NCBI GenBank assembly: GCA_005778115.1
Contig: SXKJ01000253.1
Location: 1-36,499 of the forward strand
DNA from: Planctomyces sp.
GTDB lineage: Bacteria; Planctomycetota; Planctomycetia; Planctomycetales; Planctomycetaceae
Direction of reading: 5' to 3'
DNA: 36,499 bases
Part shown: positions 25,606-33,573 of the stretch, one piece after another
Numbering within the stretch: the stretch's first letter is position 1
Layout: every line of letters begins with the position of its first letter
Notes under the pieces: generated by a model
What the model saw: the letters and a program-made list of their open reading frames with translations, nothing else
What the model was told of the DNA's origin: nothing
Database searches by the model: none
Position numbers and translations under genes: made by a program

Positions 25606-27546
25606 ATGGCGATCACTCCAAGACGACGCTGGCCTCACGCGACGAGCGGTTGTATCGGCTTGGTGGGCCGTGTTCTTGGCGTTTGGATGTTGCTGGTCTC
25701 CGCGGTGTTCGGGCAGGCGGAGATCGACCCGGCCAAAGGATTGGAGCACGTCGGTGAGGCCGTTCGAGTCACCTTCACGGTGGCCAGCATGGGACGAGCC
25801 GGCGAGTCGTTTGAGCTGAATTCGCGCGAATCGTGGAAAGAGCCGGATTGCTTGATGGTCCATCTCAGCCCGGCGGTGCAGATGGCACTCAAGGAGAAAG
25901 GGATCGCCGAGATTCCAAAGCACTTCGCGAAAAAGAAGGTCGTGGTGACCGGCGTCGTGAAGGCCATCAATCCGGGAGGAATGAAGCGAGCCTCGATTCT
26001 GGTTTCGTCGTTGGAGGGCATTCGAATTGTCGAAGCCTCTGCGGAACCCAAGCCCGCCGCCGAGTCCAAATTCATCGAGATCGAGCCTTCCAAAGGACTC
26101 GATCATGTCGGCCAGAGGGTTCGAGTGCGGATGTTCGTGACGTCCATCGGCGGAGCGGGTGAGTCACAGACGCTTAATTCGGCGAAGGACTGGAAGGAGC
26201 CGGGCAATCTGCAAGTGATCCTGCCTCCCGACATCCTGGAGGTGTATCGCAAGGACGGCATCGAGAAACCGAACCTGCACTTCTGGAACAAGAACGTCGA
26301 GGTCACGGGAGTCATTCGCGAGACGTCTCCCGGCGGAATGAAAGTACCGACGATCAAGATCGAGTCGTCTGATGACCTGCGAATTGTCCTGGTCTCCACG
26401 CGACAGGCTCCGGAGATCACCGACCTGCTCAATCGGCGAATCGATCTGCAACTCAATAACGATCAGTTCCTGACCAGCGTGCAGGTGACGTCGGTCGAAA
26501 CTCGTAGCGATCCGGTCGGCATCCTCAATTTGAAAGTCCGTTCCGGGAACGCGGCTCCGAAGGCATACCCGGCCGCCAGCATTGAAGAGATCTTTGTGGA
26601 CGACATCCCGCTCGATCTCTCTTTCGATCGCAAGTCGCGGCTGTTGGTCGTGGATTACGAACAGCGAGCGGCTCGGCTGAAGCAGTCGGAAGAGATGGAA
26701 CGCCGAGTCTTCAAACAAGGAGGGAAGTTCTGGGAATACCTCTCTGCCGACGAGCAAGCCGATCGAGTCGCCAAAGGGAAAGAGTTCCTCACCTCTGTCC
26801 AAAAGCAGTTTCCACAGACCCCGCTGAAGGTCGTCGAGACAAAGTATTACCTGCTGATCACTGACCTCGACCCTGCGTCGGCTCAGCAGTATCTGAAATA
26901 TCTCGACTCGCTGTACGACGAGATGTGCCGAGCCTTCGCGATTCCTGTGGGCAAAAACATCTGGGCCGGGAAGTGCATCGTCGCCACGTTTCAGAAACAG
27001 GCGGACTTTCTGCGGTTTGAAATCGAGACGCTGAAGAACACCCAAGATCCCGAAAAGTCGCAGGGGATTTGTCATGCTCAAAACGACGGTCAGGTCGTCA
27101 TCTCCGCCTGGAAAGGAGATTTGACGACACACTTCGCTGCCGCACTTGTCCACGAGACCTCGCATGGGTTCGTCGCTCGATACCGCTCGAACCTGCGCGC
27201 TCCGTCGTGGCTGAACGAAGGGATGGCCGACTGGATCGCGAATCGCATTGTGAAGAACAACAACCTTTCGGCCCGCCAAGCGAAGTCGGCACAACTGGTT
27301 CAACAGCAACGAACGTTGGATGGCTTTTTCGAGGCCAAGCAGATTTCCGGGGATCAATATGGCATGGCATCGAGCATCGTCGGCATCTTGCTCGAAATCG
27401 ACCCGAATAAGTTCCGCAGGTACTTCGTGGGGATCAAAGAGGGAGTTTCCGAAGAGGAATCGCTCCAGCAAGCTTTCCAACTGACTCACAACGACCTCGC
27501 CCGAATGTACGGCCGCCGCATCGGCGTCCCGGACCTCAAGCCGTAA
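25606..27546 (+). CDS. exported protein with duplicated N-terminal domain and HExxH peptidase-like domain, 646 aa
   Basis: After a signal peptide (GVWMLLVSAVFGQAE) come two tandem copies of a domain of about 100 residues (about 39-141 and 159-261). Both begin E-I-[DE]-P-[AS]-KGL[ED]HVG and contain VRV, AGES, LNS, WKEP and VTGVI/VTGVV...NPGGMK-like segments; the beta-rich look suggests OB-type folds. The C-terminal part has HETSH (516-520) and NEGMADWIA (from 537), the zinc site and third ligand of a gluzincin-like peptidase as in DUF1570. The start is chosen at ATG 25606 just before the signal peptide; the frame is open to 25444. The PPC-domain gene follows after 19 bp, so they probably form an operon. 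Confidence 0.75.
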   Translation: MAITPRRRWPHATSGCIGLVGRVLGVWMLLVSAVFGQAEIDPAKGLEHVGEAVRVTFTVASMGRAGESFELNSRESWKEPDCLMVHLSPAVQMALKEKGIAEIPKHFAKKKVVVTGVVKAINPGGMKRASILVSSLEGIRIVEASAEPKPAAESKFIEIEPSKGLDHVGQRVRVRMFVTSIGGAGESQTLNSAKDWKEPGNLQVILPPDILEVYRKDGIEKPNLHFWNKNVEVTGVIRETSPGGMKVPTIKIESSDDLRIVLVSTRQAPEITDLLNRRIDLQLNNDQFLTSVQVTSVETRSDPVGILNLKVRSGNAAPKAYPAASIEEIFVDDIPLDLSFDRKSRLLVVDYEQRAARLKQSEEMERRVFKQGGKFWEYLSADEQADRVAKGKEFLTSVQKQFPQTPLKVVETKYYLLITDLDPASAQQYLKYLDSLYDEMCRAFAIPVGKNIWAGKCIVATFQKQADFLRFEIETLKNTQDPEKSQGICHAQNDGQVVISAWKGDLTTHFAAALVHETSHGFVARYRSNLRAPSWLNEGMADWIANRIVKNNNLSARQAKSAQLVQQQRTLDGFFEAKQISGDQYGMASSIVGILLEIDPNKFRRYFVGIKEGVSEEESLQQAFQLTHNDLARMYGRRIGVPDLKP

Positions 27547-27565
27547 GCAACAGAATGAGCACACG

Positions 27566-30046
27566 ATGAACTGTGGCCTCGCGATTCCACACGCTCTGAC
27601 GTCCTCTCAACGGCGACTGCTGTTGGCGATGTGCCTCGCATTGGGCTGGTCGAACTTGGCATTCTCGCAAGCCTTCATCGAACAGCTTTCCCCGCCGGTC
27701 ATGCAGCGCGGAGTAGTCAATCGCATCGAAGTGCTCGGCAGCGAGACCTCCGAAGCCTTGAGTTTGTGGAGTTCATTACCGGCAGACCTGTTTCGCGTTC
27801 GACCGGTCGAGGCGAGCAGTGCGACCAAAGCGGTGTTCGATGTGGAGTTGTCCGCTCAAGCACCGCTCGGCTTGTACGGCCTGCGGCTGGCGACTCGCAG
27901 CGGGTTGAGCAACGTGCATTTGTTTTTAGCCGATGAGTTGCCGGTGACGCGAAATTCAACCGGCGATCTCGTGAGCGGCACGGCGCTAGCCGCCGGTAAT
28001 TCGCCGACGACGACACCGGCGGCTAGCGCCGTGCCGCTCACGATACAGCCGGTCAAATTACCAGCCTGCATCACCGCGCGTTGCCGCCCGGCGACGGTCG
28101 ACCGCTATTCGATCACCGTCGAGAAAGGCCAGCGCGTCGCGTTCGAGGTCATCGGCAATCGGCTCGGCAAAGACTACGACCCGCTCGTGCGAGTTCGCGA
28201 TGCGAAAGGCAAAGTGGTCGCCGAGTGCGATAACTCCGTCGGCCTGTTCTTCGATTGCCGGTTCGCTCACACGTTTGCTGAGGCCGGGACATACACCGTC
28301 GAAGTCCGCGACTCGCGGTTCGAGGGGCATCCGACATGGCACTACGTCTTGCGAATGGGTGACTTCCCAGAAGCCCGCGTGTCCGTTCCGTCGTCGGTGC
28401 GGATGGGCGAGCCAACCACGCTCACGTTTCCGCAGGTTGCCGGACTGCAATTGCCGGTTCAGTTCGTGGCGGATCGGTCGCTCGGCAGTTTCTTTCAGGA
28501 GGTCCGACATTCACCCAGCGGCCCCGCGACTTGGATCCCGCTCGCAGTCAGCGACATGCCGGCGGCGGTGGAAGTCGAACCGAACGACACGTTAGAGACC
28601 GCGACTCTCGTTGCCGCGAAAGTCCCTGCGACCTTGAACGGAGTGCTCGGCAAGCCGGGTGACGTCGATTGGTTTGCGTTCGAGTTGGTCAAAGATCAGA
28701 AGCTCAGCATCCAAGGCGTTGCTCGCACGATCGGTTCCGCCGCGGATTTGGAGCTGGTGTTATTCAATGCCGATGGCCGCGAGGCGCGGCGTGTGGACGA
28801 CACCGAACTCGACGAAGGCAGTTTTGAATTCAAAGCGGACAAGGCCGGTACGTATCGCTTGCAAGTCCGCGACCTCGCGCGCGACGGTGGTCCGGAGTTT
28901 GCCTATCGCATTGAAGTCAAAGCAGGTGGCCCGCAGATTCAGTTGCTGGCCGAAGCGGCTGAGCTCACGGTTCCGCAAGGCACATATCAGCCGCTCGTGC
29001 TGAAGGTGACTCGCACGGAGTTCAATGGCGAGATCCTTCTCGAACTTCGCGGTGCTCCGGCTGGCGTAACGCTGGAACCCAACGTGATCCCCGCCGGAGT
29101 CACCGAGTTCGTGGGCCGGGTCATTGCCGCGCCAGCGACGCCCGAAGGACTGTTTACGTTGCAGGTCATCGCTCGTAGTGACCGCATTCATGCAGTCGAA
29201 GCGAAAGATGCAGCCGAAGGAAAAGACTCGATGAATCAAGTCACTACGAGTGCGAAGACAAAACCGCTGGTCGATCGACAGCTCAAGAACGTGGACTTGA
29301 TCCCGTATGCGCTGCGTGAGGATCAACGGCACTTGCCGCCGTCACTCACAAACCAGATCTCGCTGATGATCACGCCACCTCCGCCGTTTGAAATCGAACT
29401 GCCGGAATCGCTGATTCAGCTTACGCGCTACCAGACCGCCGAGTTCCCGATCGTGACGAAGCGCAGTGCCGGCTTCACGTCGCCGATCACGTTCAAAGTC
29501 ACCGGTGGCCAGATCGGTGTTGAGACGGAAGAACGCAACCAAGTCTATGCGAGATTCACACCAGCTACGGCAGAGCGATTGACCGCCTCCGGCACGTTCT
29601 TCAATCGCATCCTCACGAACCTCGCGAAGCACCGCGTTGATCTCACAGCGACCGCAGACGTCAACGGCCATCGAGTCAATCTGATCCGCACCTTCACGCT
29701 CGAAGTGCAGAGCGCGTTCAAGCCGACGATCGAGCCGGAGTTGCCGACCACCGATCCTGGTGGCACCGTGAAAGTGAAGTTGCTCGCCAATCGAGTCGCC
29801 ACGTTCGATGGCTCGGTGACCTTCACACTCGGCCCGCAGTCGGGGTTCACGTTTCCTGAAACGGTCACGATCCCGAAAGGGGTCGCGTCCGTCGAGGTGG
29901 AACTCAAAGCTGATCCGAAGCTGAACCCCGGTCGCCACAACCTTCGACAGCAAGTGGCCGGTTTCGTGGGTAAGTACGAAGAGAGTTTAAATCTGCCGAA
30001 CATCCCGATTGAAATCAAAAAGCCTGCAACTGTCGGAGGGAAATAA
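27566..30046 (+). CDS. exported PPC-domain (pre-peptidase C-terminal) beta-sandwich protein, 826 aa
   Basis: Signal peptide ends LAFSQAFIEQ. The rest is beta-rich: a first PPC-like domain (DRYSITVEKGQRVAFEVIG...) and a second with the family signature EVEPNDTLETAT...GDVDWFAFELVKDQ...YRLQVRD, followed by Ig-like repeats. PPC domains occur in secreted enzymes and surface proteins and bind surfaces or polymers; no catalytic site is seen. Residues about 135-160 (GTALAAGNSPTTTPAASAVP) are encoded by a perfect inverted repeat and look like an in-frame insertion in the linker before the first PPC domain. Start ATG 27566 lacks a strong ribosome site, consistent with coupling to the gene 19 bp upstream. 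Confidence 0.8.
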   Translation: MNCGLAIPHALTSSQRRLLLAMCLALGWSNLAFSQAFIEQLSPPVMQRGVVNRIEVLGSETSEALSLWSSLPADLFRVRPVEASSATKAVFDVELSAQAPLGLYGLRLATRSGLSNVHLFLADELPVTRNSTGDLVSGTALAAGNSPTTTPAASAVPLTIQPVKLPACITARCRPATVDRYSITVEKGQRVAFEVIGNRLGKDYDPLVRVRDAKGKVVAECDNSVGLFFDCRFAHTFAEAGTYTVEVRDSRFEGHPTWHYVLRMGDFPEARVSVPSSVRMGEPTTLTFPQVAGLQLPVQFVADRSLGSFFQEVRHSPSGPATWIPLAVSDMPAAVEVEPNDTLETATLVAAKVPATLNGVLGKPGDVDWFAFELVKDQKLSIQGVARTIGSAADLELVLFNADGREARRVDDTELDEGSFEFKADKAGTYRLQVRDLARDGGPEFAYRIEVKAGGPQIQLLAEAAELTVPQGTYQPLVLKVTRTEFNGEILLELRGAPAGVTLEPNVIPAGVTEFVGRVIAAPATPEGLFTLQVIARSDRIHAVEAKDAAEGKDSMNQVTTSAKTKPLVDRQLKNVDLIPYALREDQRHLPPSLTNQISLMITPPPPFEIELPESLIQLTRYQTAEFPIVTKRSAGFTSPITFKVTGGQIGVETEERNQVYARFTPATAERLTASGTFFNRILTNLAKHRVDLTATADVNGHRVNLIRTFTLEVQSAFKPTIEPELPTTDPGGTVKVKLLANRVATFDGSVTFTLGPQSGFTFPETVTIPKGVASVEVELKADPKLNPGRHNLRQQVAGFVGKYEESLNLPNIPIEIKKPATVGGK
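27969..28043. repeat. perfect 29 bp inverted repeat inside the PPC-protein gene
   Basis: Arms 27969-27997 and 28015-28043 (TCGTGAGCGGCACGGCGCTA...) are exact reverse complements with a 17 nt spacer. The reading frame stays open through both. A related pair lies at 13437-13518. Confidence 0.95.
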
Positions 30047-30054
30047 GGACGGAG

Positions 30055-30228
30055 TTTGAACAGAAGGTCGCAGAGAACGCGAAGGTCTGAGGTAAAGACA
30101 AAGGGACCAGTTGTGGATTTAGGAGTTGCTCAGGTGGCTTGAGTGGAGTCGATGCTGGACCACTTCTAAGTTGTTTTGGTCAGGCGCAGCCTGTTTCACT
30201 TCGCGTCCTTTGCGACCTTCTGTTCAAA
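30055..30228. repeat. inverted repeat pair left of the GxxExxY gene
   Basis: Unit A (30055-30085, TTTGAACAGAAGGTCGCAGA...) points right and unit B (30199-30228) is its reverse complement at 28 of 30 bases. Unit A recurs exactly at 30656-30686. The sequence between A and B (about 113 bp) shows no gene; this accounts for the gap 30047-30239. Confidence 0.9.
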
Positions 30229-30239
30229 AGGGTTTCCCA

Positions 30240-30641
30240 ATGCATCCACAATTTGAAAAAGCGGACAAACTCACTCATGAAGCCATTGGTGCTGCTATCG
30301 AAGTTCATCGAATCCTTGGTCCCGGCCTGCTGGAGAGCATTTACGAAAAATGTCTGATGCGCGAATTGGAAATCCGTAGCATCAAGGTTGTGAGACAGCA
30401 GAAAGTGCAGATCGATTACAAAGGCGAAGTCTTCGAGGAAGAACTGCGATTCGACTTGTTGGTTGAAAACTGTCTGCTGTTGGAACTCAAGGCCGTCCAA
30501 GAAGTCCACCCGATTCACAAGGCGACATTGCTGAGCTACATGAAGCTGTTGAATATCCCGTTGGGTTTGGTGATCAACTTTCACGAAATGAAGCTGGTTG
30601 ACGGCGTTTCTCGAATGATCCTGCACGGGGCCGATCGGTAA
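30240..30641 (+). CDS. GxxExxY protein, PD-(D/E)XK nuclease fold, 133 aa
   Basis: The naming motif is GLLESIY (29-35). The nuclease core reads RFDLLVENCLLLELKAV with D72, E82 and K84, matching D...(E)xK catalytic residues, followed by HKATLLSYMKLLNIPLGLVINF. Members of this family (PDDEXK_3) are small, widespread and of unproven function. The start ATG 30240 comes 11 bp after repeat unit B; upstream codons in the open frame belong to repeat DNA. It is bounded on both sides by inverted copies of one 31 bp repeat, so the gene and repeats look like one unit inserted between the PPC-protein gene and the DUF1549 gene. Confidence 0.9.
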   Translation: MHPQFEKADKLTHEAIGAAIEVHRILGPGLLESIYEKCLMRELEIRSIKVVRQQKVQIDYKGEVFEEELRFDLLVENCLLLELKAVQEVHPIHKATLLSYMKLLNIPLGLVINFHEMKLVDGVSRMILHGADR

Positions 30642-30655
30642 ATCGACAAGTTGGA

Positions 30656-30790
30656 TTTGAACAGAAGGTCGCAGAGAACGCGAAGGAAAAACAGGAAGCA
30701 GAAGACGGAAGCAATTGAACGGACTCAGTCAGACAATTCTCTTTGTTTTCATTCGTTTTCCTTTGCGACCTTCGCGAGCTTCTGTTCAAA
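30656..30790. repeat. inverted repeat pair right of the GxxExxY gene
   Basis: Unit C (30656-30686) is identical over 31 bp to unit A, and D (30760-30790) is a diverged reverse copy with its interior rearranged (CCTTTGCGACCTTCGCGAGC). It fills the gap 30642-30847; no gene seen. Confidence 0.85.
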
Positions 30791-30847
30791 CCCGTTTTTC
30801 AATTTTTCGTCAGCCATCAAATTCTCAATCACCGAGTCGTTACTGCC

Positions 30848-33370
30848 ATGCGAGTTGATCTTTTCCGAATCGCCCTGATTCTTGCGTTGTTCCCAACAGT
30901 GTTGTTCGCGGCTGAACCGACAGCTTCGTTTCGTGTCGAGCCGGCCGAGGTCGCTCTGCACGGTCATCGAGCCTCACAGCAGTTGTTGATCAGTCAGCCG
31001 CAGTCGGGCGGGGCGATGGCGGATGTCACGCGGGAGGTGACTTTCGAAAGTGCTGCTCCGGCGATCGCCCTCGTGACGCCGAGCGGTCGGATCATTCCGC
31101 GTGGACATGGCACAACGGAGATTGTCGTACGACACAGCGGCCAAGAAGTGCGAGTGCCGGTGAAAGTGGTGGGATACTCGAAGGCGGACCCGGTGGAGTT
31201 TCAGACGGACGTCATCGCCGCAATCAGCAAGGCCGGGTGCAATCAAGGGGCGTGCCATGGATCGCCGCAAGGCAAGGGAGGGTTTCGGCTGAGCTTGCGC
31301 GGCTTTGATCCGGTGCTCGATTTCGCAACGTTGACTCGTGAAGAGTTCGGGCGGCGGACGAACCCGAATGCGCCAGACGAAAGTTTGATCCTGCGGAAAG
31401 GGCTGGCCCAAGTGCCGCATCAAGGGGGAGTGCGATTCAAACAGACCGATGCGGAGTACCAGCTCTTGAGAGCTTGGATTGATGAGGGGTGCCGGCCGTC
31501 GTTGGTTCCGACGCAAGCTGCGTCGGTTACGGGGAACAATGCCAAGAAGCCAATCTCTCCGGCGGTTCCGAAGTTGGTGCGGCTCGAAGTGCTGCCGGGG
31601 GCGCGGCGATTGGCAGAGAATCGTCCGCACCAGCAATTGATCGCGATCGCGCACTTCGACAACGGCACCGTGCGCGACGTGACCGATCTGTCGGTCTTCT
31701 CGACGAACGAGAAAGAAGCCGCGTCGGTCGATCGCAACGGGTTGGTCGAGTTTTCTCGCACGGCGGAGGTCGCGTTTCTGGTGCGATATCTCGATCGGAT
31801 CACCGGCGTGCGGTTGTCGTACTTGCAGCGAGATCCGGAGTTCGCGTTCAAATCACCCTCCGAGTCGAACATGGTCGATCGGCACGTCTTCGCGAAGCAG
31901 CGCGAACTGCAATTGCTTCCGGCCGAGTTGGCGCGTGACGACGTCTTTCTGCGGCGAGTATTCCTGGACGTCACGGGCGTGCTGCCGACGCCTGATGAGG
32001 CCAAACGGTTTCTGGATTCGACCGATGCCAACAAACGAGCGAGGTTGATCGACGAATTGCTGGAGCGTGATGAATACGCGCAGCTTTGGGCGTTGAAGTG
32101 GGCCGACTTGATGCGCGGCAGCGACGTGACGATCAGCCGTCGCGGCGTGCATAGCTTTCATCGGTATCTCGTCGAACGCTTCCGAAACGATCGGCCGTTC
32201 GATGAGTTTGCTCGCGAGACGCTGACCAGTCTCGGCAACACCCTGCACAAACCGGGTGCCAACTTTCATCGCATTGCACGGACTCCCGACGAGGCGGCGG
32301 AGGCGATGGCGCAGTTGTTTCTCGGCGTGCGCATCGGTTGCGCGAAGTGCCACAACCATCCGTTCGAGGCGATTACTCAGGACGACTATTACGGGTTGGC
32401 CGCGTACTTCGCTCGCGTGAAGTTCAAAGGAAAGCAGTTCATGGTTGATGACGAGATCATCTATCTCGATCGCAACAGCGAGGTGCGGCATCCGACGAAG
32501 AACGTGAATCTCGCCCCAGCGGTGTTTGGTGAGTTGGCTTATGCGGTGCCGCCTGAAGGCGGAACTACGAACTTGGCCGACGATGATCGCCGCGAGCGTC
32601 TCGTCGCTTGGCTCACGCGAGCCGATAATCCGTACTTCGCACGCTCGACGGCGAATCGTGTTTGGTATCACCTGTTCGGCCGCGGCATTGTCGAGCCAGT
32701 TGATGATTTTCGTGATACAAACCCGCCGTCGAATCCGGAACTGCTGGACGAACTCGCGCGAACGTTTATTACCAGCGGCTATCGCATCAAGCCGGTTCTG
32801 CGGCTGATTCTGAATTCGAGCACCTATCAGCTCGACACTCGGCCGGTCGCAAAGCAATCGCGGTACGCGGCGGCTGCTGATCCGTACTTCACGCAATCGG
32901 TCCCACGCATGTTGACCGCCGAGCAATTGCTCGACGCCGTCAGTTCGGTCACGGGAGTTCCGGAAGAATTCCCCGGCTACCCACGTGGCACGCGAGCCAT
33001 TGAGCTTGCTGAAGGGGCGATCGAGCACCCGTTTCTCAAGGCGTTCGCGAAGCCAGTTCGCGATGTGACCTGCGAATGCGCTCGCGAAGACGATCCCTCG
33101 CTAAGCCAGGTGATTCATCTGCTCAACAACCGGGGCATTGTCGAGAACATCAAGTCATCGAGCAGCCACGTCAGCCGCTGGCTCACGGAAGGAAAGGGGG
33201 ATGACGAACTCACGGAGTTGATCTACTTGCTGACGCTCAGCCGTCGCCCGACAACCGGCGAACGCGATCTAGTCCGCGCGCATGTCGCGAAAGTCGGAAA
33301 CCGCGCTGCCGGTTTCCATGATCTCCAGCACGCGTTGCTCAACTCCAATGAGTTCCTGTTGCGGCATTGA
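30848..33370 (+). CDS. planctomycete DUF1549/DUF1553 protein with two haem-type motifs, 840 aa
   Basis: A signal peptide (RIALILALFPTVLFAAEP) precedes an Ig-like segment. Next comes the cytochrome-like motif CNQGACHG (C131-H137, a C-x4-C-H form) typical of planctomycete-specific cytochrome domains, then DUF1549 (from about 345) containing CAKCHNHPF (C498-H502, C-x2-C-H), then DUF1553 with ANRVWYHLFGRGIV and LNSSTYQ. Such proteins are normally paired with DUF1501 genes; here five DUF1501 genes lie upstream in the window. Function is unproven; an exported redox protein is likely. ATG 30848 starts the signal peptide; the frame is open to 30743 only through repeat DNA. Two small palindromes lie in frame. 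Confidence 0.9.
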   Translation: MRVDLFRIALILALFPTVLFAAEPTASFRVEPAEVALHGHRASQQLLISQPQSGGAMADVTREVTFESAAPAIALVTPSGRIIPRGHGTTEIVVRHSGQEVRVPVKVVGYSKADPVEFQTDVIAAISKAGCNQGACHGSPQGKGGFRLSLRGFDPVLDFATLTREEFGRRTNPNAPDESLILRKGLAQVPHQGGVRFKQTDAEYQLLRAWIDEGCRPSLVPTQAASVTGNNAKKPISPAVPKLVRLEVLPGARRLAENRPHQQLIAIAHFDNGTVRDVTDLSVFSTNEKEAASVDRNGLVEFSRTAEVAFLVRYLDRITGVRLSYLQRDPEFAFKSPSESNMVDRHVFAKQRELQLLPAELARDDVFLRRVFLDVTGVLPTPDEAKRFLDSTDANKRARLIDELLERDEYAQLWALKWADLMRGSDVTISRRGVHSFHRYLVERFRNDRPFDEFARETLTSLGNTLHKPGANFHRIARTPDEAAEAMAQLFLGVRIGCAKCHNHPFEAITQDDYYGLAAYFARVKFKGKQFMVDDEIIYLDRNSEVRHPTKNVNLAPAVFGELAYAVPPEGGTTNLADDDRRERLVAWLTRADNPYFARSTANRVWYHLFGRGIVEPVDDFRDTNPPSNPELLDELARTFITSGYRIKPVLRLILNSSTYQLDTRPVAKQSRYAAAADPYFTQSVPRMLTAEQLLDAVSSVTGVPEEFPGYPRGTRAIELAEGAIEHPFLKAFAKPVRDVTCECAREDDPSLSQVIHLLNNRGIVENIKSSSSHVSRWLTEGKGDDELTELIYLLTLSRRPTTGERDLVRAHVAKVGNRAAGFHDLQHALLNSNEFLLRH
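31508..31530 (-). repeat. GTAA-footed hairpin in the DUF1549/1553 gene
   Basis: CCGACGCA-AGC-TGCGTCGG (31508-31526) is a perfect 8 bp stem followed by TTAC (31527-31530), which is GTAA on the minus strand. It is read in frame as VPTQAASVTG, in a linker after the first haem-type domain. Confidence 0.65.
32549..32568 (-). repeat. GTAG-footed hairpin in the DUF1549/1553 gene
   Basis: CCGCCT-GA-AGGCGG (32549-32562) is followed by AA and CTAC (32565-32568). It is read in frame as VPPEGGTTN in the loop between the haem motif and DUF1553. Confidence 0.55.
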
Positions 33371-33375
33371 GCCAA

Positions 33376-33573
33376 ACTAACCCGAAGCGTCAGCTTTGAA
33401 GTTGCGCGTTTCGACTGAAGTCGCTGCGGATGTAGCCGAAATCGTCAGATTTCGGAGGTCGATGGTGCGACGTCCGAAATCTGACGATTTCGGCTACAAA
33501 CACGAATTCATCCGTGTCTTTCGTGCGTTCTGTGTCCAATAGCGCAACTTCAAAGCTGACACTTCGGGTTAGT
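33376..33573. repeat. 198 bp nested palindromic element
   Basis: Outer arms 33376-33407 and 33542-33573 (ACTAACCCGAAG...) are reverse complements at 31 of 32 bases. Inside are two perfect 25 bp inverted copies of a GTAG-footed hairpin: GTAG 33432-33435 with CCGAAATC-GTCA-GATTTCGG, and its mirror at 33473-33497. It occupies the whole gap between convergent genes, and the TAA stop of the M81 gene lies in its right arm. Confidence 0.92.

Noticed and set aside
26164..27564. 466-codon minus-strand open frame
   Set aside because: Shadow of the exported peptidase gene; no recognisable motif, while the plus strand has a signal peptide and zinc site.
31853..33028. 391-codon minus-strand open frame
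   Set aside because: Shadow of the DUF1549/1553 gene, which has clear domain motifs in the opposite strand.
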